6,720 bases of DNA from Candidatus Aenigmatarchaeota archaeon (lineage in GTDB: Archaea > Aenigmatarchaeota > Aenigmatarchaeia > PWEA01 > JAGHBM01): NCBI GenBank assembly GCA_021160955.1, contig JAGHBM010000016.1, forward strand, positions 1 to 6,720, written 5' to 3'. Shown in pieces: positions 1 through 5,387 of this stretch; positions within the stretch are counted from its first letter, which is position 1; every line of letters starts with the position of its first letter. The notes under the pieces are model-generated. The model had not been told where the DNA came from. It worked only from the letters and a program-made list of their open reading frames with translations, and did no database searches. The position numbers and the translations under genes were made by a program.

Positions 1-542
1 ATTCTCAACTTTGCCTTCCAGTTGGCTTTCTTCAATTGCTTTTCGTCCGGTTCAACGAACGCCCCGGGTATGACCGCGAGTAGTATTAGACCGAGTGTCT
101 TTATTCTTATTTTCTCGGCCCTGGCAAGAATTCCATGCATTCCCTCATGAAAAAATATCAATATGGCAACGGATATTATCCAATACCAGAAGGGAACTCC
201 GAGAATTCCAGGAGCATACGTCAAATTTTCGAACGGAACTGGTATGACAATGCTTATGGAGGGAACAAAAGATTTTGGAGATATTATGTATTTTATGAAA
301 GACTTGGTTATCATATCAAATCCAAGGATCATCGCAATAATCCCTACAAAGACGCCTATTGAACCGAATGCTTTCCAAAACCTGGGAGACAACTTAGCTA
401 TCCTATCTATGAGCTTTTTGCCTCTTTTGGTGTCGTACCGGTAGAACACGTAATATTTGACCGTTACTTTTTTCCTGTTCTTGAATATCATCGTAGCTAC
501 AACAATCATAAAAACAATGAACGAGATCGAGTACCAATCCAT
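1..542 (-). CDS. Site-2 protease (M50) family membrane metallopeptidase, N-terminal part, cut by window edge
   Basis: This is an intramembrane zinc metallopeptidase of the site-2 protease (M50) family, whose members cut membrane-anchored substrates inside the bilayer. The reading frame is open from an ATG at 542 to the window edge, giving 180 codons of an incomplete protein. Visible features are a first hydrophobic segment at residues 5-20, a charged stretch with many Lys/Arg and Tyr (21-55), a second hydrophobic segment (58-76), and a third (about 115-131) that leads straight into the zinc-binding HExxH motif, HEGMH, at 132-136. The following GILARAE, another hydrophobic segment (149-162) and the phrase PGAFVEPDE at 159-167 match, from memory, archaeal members of the family. 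The second metal-ligand motif and any PDZ domain would lie beyond the edge. There is no SD before the ATG, and a TATA-like box 26 bp upstream suggests a leaderless transcript. The substrate is unknown. Family assignment is firm; function is inferred. Confidence 0.88.
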   Translation of the reverse strand, partial: MDWYSISFIVFMIVVATMIFKNRKKVTVKYYVFYRYDTKRGKKLIDRIAKLSPRFWKAFGSIGVFVGIIAMILGFDMITKSFIKYIISPKSFVPSISIVIPVPFENLTYAPGILGVPFWYWIISVAILIFFHEGMHGILARAEKIRIKTLGLILLAVIPGAFVEPDEKQLKKANWKAKLR

Positions 543-572
543 GTCAAAGATTTATAAATTCGTCATTTAAAT
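542..572 (-). promoter_or_regulatory. Leaderless archaeal promoter of the site-2 protease gene
   Basis: Read on the minus strand, a TATA-like sequence (CTATTTAAATG, with the core ATTTAAAT at 565-572) is centred about 26 bp upstream of the ATG at 542. That is the TATA-to-start distance of archaeal promoters, so transcription would begin at or next to the ATG. No SD precedes the ATG, which fits a leaderless mRNA. The BRE position is not clearly purine-rich, so this is the weaker of the two divergent promoters by sequence. Confidence 0.55.
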
Positions 573-582
573 AGTTAAAATA
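551..582 (+). promoter_or_regulatory. Leaderless archaeal promoter of the lysyl-tRNA synthetase gene
   Basis: The TATA-like box TTTATAAATT lies at 551-560, centred about 27 bp before the ATG at 582. It is preceded by the A-rich stretch CAAAGA at 545-550, which could serve as a BRE. No SD occurs before the ATG; the sequence there is TAGTTAAAAT. Spacing and composition therefore predict a leaderless transcript starting at or close to the ATG. The element lies inside the footprint expected for the opposite promoter. Confidence 0.65.
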
Positions 583-2234
583 TGTCTGTTTACTGGGCGG
601 ATGTACTGGCAAAAGAAATCATAAACAGGAAGAAGTACAATTACATAGACAAAGAAGTACCGAAGATGAATCATTTCTTCATAAAGAGTTCAACCTCGAT
701 ATCGGGAATACCCCACATAGGAAACGCTTCAGACGTCATAAGACACGATGCACTGTACAGGGCATTGAAGGATCTCGGGAAGAAAGTTACCATATATTGG
801 GTAGCAGAGGATATGGACCCTTTCAGAAAGGTTCCTGCCGGAATCCCAAAGGATTTTGAAAAATATCTCGGTATGCCGGTAGCGGATATTCCCTGTCCAG
901 AAGGATGTTGTGGCAGTTACACAGAACACTTTTCCAATCTATTCGTCAAGAGCTTGAAGGAAGACTTCGGTGTCAATTTGGTTTTCAAGAGGACGTCCGA
1001 AGCTTACAGGTCGGGTGAGTTCTTACCCTACATAAAAAAGATAATGAAGAATCTGGATCTCGTTAAGGAAATATGGAACAAGTCCAGAGAAAAACCACTT
1101 CCGGAGAACTGGAGTCCTTGGAAGCCTGTTTGTGCGAACTGTGGAAAAATTATAACTACTCAAGTTACCGAGGTCACAGAGACCGGTGTGAAGTACGTGT
1201 GCAAGGATTATGAATTCAAAGAGTATGGGAAGAAAGCCTATACAAAGGTAAAGGGTTGTGGATATGAAGGCGAGAGTAAATTCAAGAATGGAAAGCTGTT
1301 GTGGCGTGCTGAGTGGGCCGTGGAGTGGGCCGCTTGGAAGATTGCCTTTGAAGGTGCGGGAAAAGAACATTTCATGCCAACAGGATCGTTCTGGACTGCT
1401 GGGGAAATATCAGAAAAAATTTTGGATTGGCCAGAACCCCATCCATCGGAGAATCCCCTACAACCTTATGAATACCTCACCATCAATGGAGAGAAGATGT
1501 CTGCGTCAAGGGGGAATGTTGTTTGTACGTGGGAATGGTCAAAATTTGCACCTCCACAAGTTTTGAGGCTAATATTCCTGAAAAGACTTAGAAAAGTTAG
1601 AGATTTCTCATACGAGAAAATACCGGAGTACGTCGATGAGTACGACAGGTTACAGAGAATTTATTTTGAAGTTGAGAAAGTTGAAAACGAGAAGGAGCTG
1701 GAACATCTTAAGCGTCTTTATGAAATGGTCGAAGTGGGAAAGATTCCAGAGAAACTACCCGTCCAGATCCCGTTCTCCTTCGCGTCACTGATAGCTCAGA
1801 TCTCAAGACCGGAGAACTTTTTGGAGAGATCCATAGAACTCTTGAGAAGCACTGGCCACGTGAAAGGTGATTTGTCTGATGAAGATAAAGAAAGGATAAT
1901 GAAAAGGATAATGAGAGCTGGCGAATGGGCAAAGAGGTATGCACCTGAACAGTACAGGATAAAGCTAAACGAAAAGATACCAAAGACTCTGAAAATATCT
2001 GACGACGAAAGGGATGCCCTCTTAAGATTGAAAAATGAACTCGATAAAGATTGGACTGCGGAAGACCTCCAAAACAGGATATATCAAATAGGAAAAGAAC
2101 TCGACGATGTTAAGAGGTTCTTCAAAATTTTGTACACCGTGTTGATTGGTAAGAAGAGCGGTCCGAGGGCAGGACCGTTCATAATGGCAATAGGAAAAGA
2201 CAGGGTCAAGAAAATATTGGAACAGTTGGAATGA
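582..2234 (+). CDS. lysS: Class I lysine--tRNA ligase (LysRS, archaeal type)
   Basis: This cytoplasmic enzyme attaches lysine to tRNA(Lys) using ATP. It is the class I form (also called LysK), found in most archaea and a minority of bacteria, and unrelated to the class II enzyme. The 550-residue length fits the family. The N-terminal SVYWADVLA phrase supports the chosen ATG. The Rossmann-fold signature is HIGN at 45-48 (variant of HIGH), in GIPHIGNASDVIR. The phrase AEDMDPFRKVP (75-85) is family-typical. A probable zinc knuckle uses CxxC at 184/187 with C207 and C226. The second ATP-binding signature is KMSAS at 305-309, a mild variant of KMSSS, followed by RGNV. The C-terminal roughly 200 residues are helix-rich and charged, as expected of the anticodon-binding part. 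The gene is monocistronic on the plus strand. Its TGA stop abuts the stop of the convergent 53-aa gene with no intervening base. Identification is secure. Confidence 0.97.
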   Translation: MSVYWADVLAKEIINRKKYNYIDKEVPKMNHFFIKSSTSISGIPHIGNASDVIRHDALYRALKDLGKKVTIYWVAEDMDPFRKVPAGIPKDFEKYLGMPVADIPCPEGCCGSYTEHFSNLFVKSLKEDFGVNLVFKRTSEAYRSGEFLPYIKKIMKNLDLVKEIWNKSREKPLPENWSPWKPVCANCGKIITTQVTEVTETGVKYVCKDYEFKEYGKKAYTKVKGCGYEGESKFKNGKLLWRAEWAVEWAAWKIAFEGAGKEHFMPTGSFWTAGEISEKILDWPEPHPSENPLQPYEYLTINGEKMSASRGNVVCTWEWSKFAPPQVLRLIFLKRLRKVRDFSYEKIPEYVDEYDRLQRIYFEVEKVENEKELEHLKRLYEMVEVGKIPEKLPVQIPFSFASLIAQISRPENFLERSIELLRSTGHVKGDLSDEDKERIMKRIMRAGEWAKRYAPEQYRIKLNEKIPKTLKISDDERDALLRLKNELDKDWTAEDLQNRIYQIGKELDDVKRFFKILYTVLIGKKSGPRAGPFIMAIGKDRVKKILEQLE

Positions 2235-2396
2235 TCACAACACCTGGATGTTTTTTGAATATCTCCTGTAAACTTCTCGGTTGCTCATTATGTAGATTGT
2301 TTCGTCTTCTACTGCGAGTATCTCACCAACTTCTTCGTAAGGAGGTGATATTCCAAAGGGATTGAACAAGACAATGTCACCGGGTTTTATTTTCAT
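2235..2396 (-). CDS. 53-aa protein of unknown function, possibly a small SH3-like beta barrel
   Basis: I do not recognise this protein. The frame runs from ATG (2396) to TGA (2235), 53 codons. It is supported as a real gene by a good SD (GAGGT, 6 nt before the ATG), a position 14 nt after the gpmI stop on the same strand, and a protein-like sequence. It starts MKIKPGDIVLF, then has NPFGISPPYEEVGEI, an ETIYIMSN strand, and ends YSKNIQVL. The alternation of short hydrophobic strands with turns, and the PGDIVLF opening, recall small SH3-like or KOW-like barrels that bind nucleic acid or protein; this is only a fold impression. There is no signal peptide, no membrane segment and no cysteine. It is probably co-transcribed with gpmI as the last gene of that unit. 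Its stop lies back to back with the lysyl-tRNA synthetase stop. Confidence 0.75.
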   Translation of the reverse strand: MKIKPGDIVLFNPFGISPPYEEVGEILAVEDETIYIMSNREVYRRYSKNIQVL

Positions 2397-2402
2397 TTTT
2401 TT
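2385..2402 (+). terminator. Possible T-rich terminator of the lysyl-tRNA synthetase transcript
   Basis: On the plus strand, positions 2385-2402 read as three T runs (4, 5 and 7 T) broken by single A or CA, and a shorter T6 run sits at 2251-2256, 17 nt after the stop. Archaeal RNA polymerase terminates at such non-template T tracts without needing a hairpin. Either tract would end the transcript inside or just past the convergent 53-aa gene. The 2396-2402 T run is also the A-rich spacer between SD and ATG of that gene, so the composition may have another cause. Confidence 0.35.
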
Positions 2403-2407
2403 ACCTC
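2403..2407 (-). promoter_or_regulatory. Shine-Dalgarno site of the 53-aa gene
   Basis: The minus strand reads GAGGT followed by six A and then ATG at 2396. It is complementary to the archaeal 16S rRNA 3' end and optimally spaced. It lies between the gpmI stop (2411) and the next start, so it fixes the start and indicates translation as an internal cistron of a gpmI transcript. This contrasts with gpmI, lysS and the protease gene, which have no SD. Confidence 0.75.
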
Positions 2408-2410
2408 ATT

Positions 2411-3865
2411 TCAGGCGAACAGATCTTCAGCCATGTGTTTTGGTCTTCTGATTTTCATTATTTTCAAGATGGTTGGCGCTATATTGTACAGACCTCCCGT
2501 TTTCAGCTTCGATCCTTTGAACTTGTCGTTTACGAGTATGAATGGAACTTTGTTGAAGGTGTGTGAAGTTTTGAATTTACCGGTCATATCTTCACAATTT
2601 CCATGATCTGCTGTTATCATTATGGTATAGTCTTTCATTTCGTTCACTATCTTACCGAGGCATTCATCAACTGCTTCAACACCTTTGATCGCTGCTTTCA
2701 ACACACCGGTGTGACCGACCATATCACCGTTTGCGAAGTTCAATAGTATGAAATCATATTTTTTGTAAACTTTTAATAGTTTCTCCGTTATTTTGTATGC
2801 ACTCATCTCGGGTTTGAGATCGTAAGTTGCAACCTTTGGGGAAGGCAAAATTATCCTTTCCTCTCTCTTAAATGGTTTCTCTCTTTCTCCGTTGAAAAAG
2901 TATGTCACGTGAGGTCCCTTTTCACTCTCTGCTATCCTCAGCTGTTTGAGATTGTTCTTGCTCAGAATCTCTCCGAGGGAGTCTTTGACGAAAGTTGGTT
3001 TGAAAAGGACTTTTGTCTTCAGATCTTTTGAGTATTCCGTCATGGAGACTATGTTTTCGGTGATGTCTAGAAGGAGTTTCGTCAGCTGTCTCATTCTATC
3101 TGCGCGGAAGTTAAACAGGATTATGCCGTCATTGTTTTTCAGTCCTGTGTAATTATCTATGACCGTGGGTTTAACGAATTCATCCGTCTCTCCTCTCTTG
3201 TAAGCCTCTCTAAGCGCTTTAAGTGGTGTTCTTGCTCTCATCCCACGGGCTTCAACAATTGCTTCAAATGCTTTTTTTGTTCTGTTCCATCTCCTGTCCC
3301 TATCCATGGCGTAATATCTGCCAGAGATCGTTGAAATTTCACCTATACCAATTTTCTTGATTTCTTTTTTCAGCTCACGAATGTAATTTCCGGCACTCTT
3401 CGGTGGAGTATCCCTGCCATCAAGGAAGCAGTGGACCTTGACTTTTTTAACACCGTGGATTTTTGCAGCTTTAAGAATTGCAAAGAGATGTTTTATGTCC
3501 GAGTGAACACCAGCATCCGACAGGAGGCCCATCACGTGCAATGAGGAGTTTTCTTTTTTGCATTTTCTAAGGACATCTACCAACGGTTTTTTCCTAAAAA
3601 AACTCTTGTCTTTAATGCTCTCGTTGATCTGGGTTAGTTTTTGCTTTACTATTCTCCCTGCGCCAATATGAAGGTGCCCGACTTCGCTGCCACCCAAAGT
3701 TCCCTTTGGTAAACCTACGTATTTACCCCATGTTTTTAGAGTAGTGTGAGGGTAATTCTTCCAAAGAAAATCGAAGTTGGGCGTTTTGGCAAGTTTGATT
3801 GCATTTCCATTCTTTTCTTTTCTCAATCCCCAGCCATCCAACACAACAAGAAGAATTTTTTCCAT
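2411..3865 (-). CDS. gpmI: 2,3-bisphosphoglycerate-independent phosphoglycerate mutase, GpmI type
   Basis: This enzyme interconverts 3-phosphoglycerate and 2-phosphoglycerate in glycolysis and gluconeogenesis, using a phosphoserine intermediate and two divalent metals (usually Mn). It is 484 residues, slightly shorter than the roughly 510 usual in bacteria. It belongs to the alkaline-phosphatase superfamily. The catalytic set known for the family is present: D10 (DGWG), nucleophile S60 in GGSEVGH, H121, R151/D152 (DGRDTPP), R183 and R189, R254/R257 (FRADR), probably K316, D381 and H385 (GDMVGH), D420/H421 (ADHGN) and H435. The motif before the serine is LGGSEVGH where the family usually has MGNSEVGH. 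It is not the ApgM form typical of archaea, so acquisition from bacteria or an unusual lineage is possible. ATG 3865 has no SD and sits 26 bp from a TATA-like box, indicating a leaderless transcript separate from the pgk unit. The 53-aa gene follows after 14 nt. Confidence 0.97.
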   Translation of the reverse strand: MEKILLVVLDGWGLRKEKNGNAIKLAKTPNFDFLWKNYPHTTLKTWGKYVGLPKGTLGGSEVGHLHIGAGRIVKQKLTQINESIKDKSFFRKKPLVDVLRKCKKENSSLHVMGLLSDAGVHSDIKHLFAILKAAKIHGVKKVKVHCFLDGRDTPPKSAGNYIRELKKEIKKIGIGEISTISGRYYAMDRDRRWNRTKKAFEAIVEARGMRARTPLKALREAYKRGETDEFVKPTVIDNYTGLKNNDGIILFNFRADRMRQLTKLLLDITENIVSMTEYSKDLKTKVLFKPTFVKDSLGEILSKNNLKQLRIAESEKGPHVTYFFNGEREKPFKREERIILPSPKVATYDLKPEMSAYKITEKLLKVYKKYDFILLNFANGDMVGHTGVLKAAIKGVEAVDECLGKIVNEMKDYTIMITADHGNCEDMTGKFKTSHTFNKVPFILVNDKFKGSKLKTGGLYNIAPTILKIMKIRRPKHMAEDLFA

Positions 3866-3902
3866 GATTAGTTAATGATTTCATTCGTTTTTAAGCTTTC
3901 TT
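3865..3902 (-). promoter_or_regulatory. Leaderless archaeal promoter of gpmI
   Basis: In the 75-bp gap upstream of gpmI, the minus strand carries CTTAAAAAC (3887-3895), centred 26 bp before the ATG. It is preceded by a purine-rich stretch AAGAAAG (3896-3902) that fits a BRE. The ATG is preceded by ACTAATC with no SD. Together these predict a TSS at or next to the ATG and expression of gpmI plus the 53-aa gene from this promoter. The rest of the gap (3903-3940) shows no recognisable element. Confidence 0.65.
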
Positions 3903-3940
3903 CTCTTCTAATGACCGGCAAAGAACAATCCGTGCAGATG

Positions 3941-4165
3941 CTATATCAATACGTCCTTGTTTTTGTAGTAAAATCTCCCTTTTTTTCTTAATATCTCTTC
4001 AGCCACTAGACGGTCTAAATAATCGGATATGTGTACGTACGGAGAGAACCAAGTACATTTTGCTTTTTTCTGCAATTCTCTCACTATCCCGTTATAGGTG
4101 AATCTTTTGTGCGATTGTATAAATTCTTTGGCAACTTGGATCGCATCATCATGTTTTTTGCACAT
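3941..4165 (-). CDS. 74-aa putative winged-helix DNA-binding protein, unknown function
   Basis: I do not recognise a named family. The 74-residue protein (ATG 4165, TAG at 3941) is predicted by eye to contain a helix at 5-18 (DDAIQVAKEFIQS), a second at 25-36, a third amphipathic helix at 43-58 (VHISDYLDRLVAEEIL), and then a beta-hairpin-like tail RKKGRFYYKNK (60-70). That order, ending in a basic and aromatic hairpin, is the layout of a winged helix-turn-helix domain, as in small archaeal transcription factors. It is basic overall and has no membrane segment. The SD is weak (GAGATGG 6 nt before the ATG). It lies 39 nt after pgk with no obvious terminator between, so it is probably co-transcribed with glnA-pgk. 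Its place between two glycolytic genes invites the idea of a local regulator, but that is inference from position alone. A role as a domain of a larger complex is equally open. Confidence 0.7.
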   Translation of the reverse strand: MCKKHDDAIQVAKEFIQSHKRFTYNGIVRELQKKAKCTWFSPYVHISDYLDRLVAEEILRKKGRFYYKNKDVLI

Positions 4166-4204
4166 TTTTATCCATCTCGTTTCAATATTCTTTTACAATT
4201 CAAT

Positions 4205-5359
4205 TTATTTATTTTTAAATTTTTTCATGTTATCTTCCAAAGATCCCAATGCGGGATTTGTCCCGTTCTTCAAGAAGTAGAGCCCTGCGCCACCACCGGT
4301 TATCAGCACTGGATTTTTTAAGTTGAATTTTTTATAAGCTTCGATGGTGTTGGCACCCATGATTACCGATTCTGTGGACTCCAAATAACTTGCTATCTCC
4401 TTCATTGAGTCGTAGAATCCTTTTTCATAGATGTCCGTTGGTCCTGCGATCATTATTCTATTCGCACTGCCCAAATATTCATGAGCAATTTCAGGTAACT
4501 CAAACCCTATTATTTGATAACCGGAAGGCACTCCCTCATCTATGTCGATCATTTTTGTATCGGTGAAATCATCTTTTTTGGCTATTCTAACTCTATCCGG
4601 TATTATGAGGTTTTTGTCCGTAATTATTTTCTTGACCTCATTGATGTATTCTTCTCCCTCCCCAATAAGAGAGTCTCCTACATCCTTTCCAAGAGTCTTG
4701 TATATGACATTCAAAGGCATACCGCCTGGTATGACCTTGTACCCATTTTGAAGGAACATTTCAATTGCCAGCAACTTTTCTTTTTTGATCCCACCAAGTA
4801 CGCATACAGTGTCTTCTCTTTTTTCCCTGAATTTTTCTAGTTGCTCCATCTCGTAGAGGAACCTCGGCCCGGCGTAAAATGGCTTGCGTTTCATGACACC
4901 AACCACTGATGCGTGTTTTCTGTGTGAGACGGGGAATGCATCGAAGACTCCAAAATCCATATTTTCTATGAGTGCATTGGAGAACAACTCATTGTTGCTT
5001 TTTTCCTCCGGATACATCCTAACGTTTTCCAGAAGTACGACATCACCGGGTTTCATTTCCTTTACAGTCCTATGAACTTTTGGTCCAATACAGTCGTTGA
5101 CGAATTTAACATCTCTTTCAAGATATCTCGACAAATCCTTTACCAAAAATCTTAGCGAGTCATTCGGGTCTCTCCCAATGTGAGATACGAGAACAAGTTT
5201 CCCTCCATCTTCCAATATTCTTTTGCAATCATCAACTATAACTTTTATTTTGGTGTCGTCGTAAACATCATCACTTTTTGATATGTTCAAGTCTACTCGG
5301 TCGTAGACGACCTTTCCAGAAAAGTCAGCATCTTCGAAAGTTCTTACATTGTATTTCAT
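4205..5359 (-). CDS. pgk: Phosphoglycerate kinase, divergent archaeal form
   Basis: Phosphoglycerate kinase moves phosphate between 1,3-bisphosphoglycerate and ADP, giving 3-phosphoglycerate and ATP (reversible, cytoplasmic). I chose ATG 5359 (384 aa) over the in-frame GTG at 5371, because that GTG is itself part of the SD AGGGTG. Positions use the ATG. Family landmarks in order: RVDLN (21-25), SHIGR (59-63), LLENVR (109-114), DAFPVSHRKHAS (140-151), GGIKKEK (189-195), GGM (212-214), IPDRV (253-257), GPTDIYE (306-312) and TGGGAG (354-359). Several usually conserved positions are altered: lysine (K37) where the family has the catalytic arginine after DDT, AGP (305-307) for NGP, and GANT (335-338) for GGGDT/S of the nucleotide-binding loop. 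Some archaeal Pgks also vary at the last site (GGGHS in Pyrococcus, from memory). The length is near the usual 390-415. It follows glnA by 28 nt. Identity is firm; normal kinetics are not guaranteed. Confidence 0.93.
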   Translation of the reverse strand: MKYNVRTFEDADFSGKVVYDRVDLNISKSDDVYDDTKIKVIVDDCKRILEDGGKLVLVSHIGRDPNDSLRFLVKDLSRYLERDVKFVNDCIGPKVHRTVKEMKPGDVVLLENVRMYPEEKSNNELFSNALIENMDFGVFDAFPVSHRKHASVVGVMKRKPFYAGPRFLYEMEQLEKFREKREDTVCVLGGIKKEKLLAIEMFLQNGYKVIPGGMPLNVIYKTLGKDVGDSLIGEGEEYINEVKKIITDKNLIIPDRVRIAKKDDFTDTKMIDIDEGVPSGYQIIGFELPEIAHEYLGSANRIMIAGPTDIYEKGFYDSMKEIASYLESTESVIMGANTIEAYKKFNLKNPVLITGGGAGLYFLKNGTNPALGSLEDNMKKFKNK

Positions 5360-5368
5360 GGATGATGA

Positions 5369-5374
5369 CACCCT
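5369..5374 (-). promoter_or_regulatory. Shine-Dalgarno site that decides the pgk start
   Basis: The minus strand has AGGGTG at 5374-5369, 9 nt before the ATG at 5359. The last three bases of this SD are the alternative in-frame GTG start, which would have no SD of its own and would add only the unconserved residues M-S-S-S. The ATG is therefore preferred. The site lies in the 28-nt gap after glnA, consistent with one transcript. Confidence 0.6.
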
Positions 5375-5387
5375 TTCACAAAATTTT

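Noticed and set aside
135..444. Two overlapping plus-strand frames of 75 and 93 codons over the protease gene
   Set aside because: They lie antisense to a frame with a clear HExxH motif and membrane segments, have no recognisable protein features, and have no promoter or SD of their own.
582..2234. Another class I synthetase (for example glutamyl-, cysteinyl- or arginyl-tRNA synthetase) instead of lysyl
   Set aside because: The SVYWADVLA N-terminus, AEDMDPFRKVP phrase, four-cysteine zinc site and 550-residue length fit class I LysRS specifically.
2401..2413. T/A-rich stretch after gpmI as a terminator for gpmI
   Set aside because: On the minus strand this stretch is A-rich, not T-rich, and contains the SD and spacer of the downstream 53-aa gene, so readthrough is more likely.
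3866..3940. Possible non-coding RNA or riboswitch in the gap upstream of gpmI
   Set aside because: The gap is only 75 bp, the TATA-like box predicts a leaderless mRNA with no room for a leader element, and I see no convincing stem-loop.
4031..4321. Plus-strand frame of 96 codons spanning the pgk 3' end and the small winged-helix gene
   Set aside because: Its Phe/Leu-rich sequence is what the reverse complement of Lys/Glu-rich coding DNA gives, and it opposes two supported minus-strand genes.
5360..5371. GTG at 5371 as the pgk start
   Set aside because: The GTG is the end of the AGGGTG SD for the ATG at 5359, and the four residues it would add (M-S-S-S) are not typical of the family.
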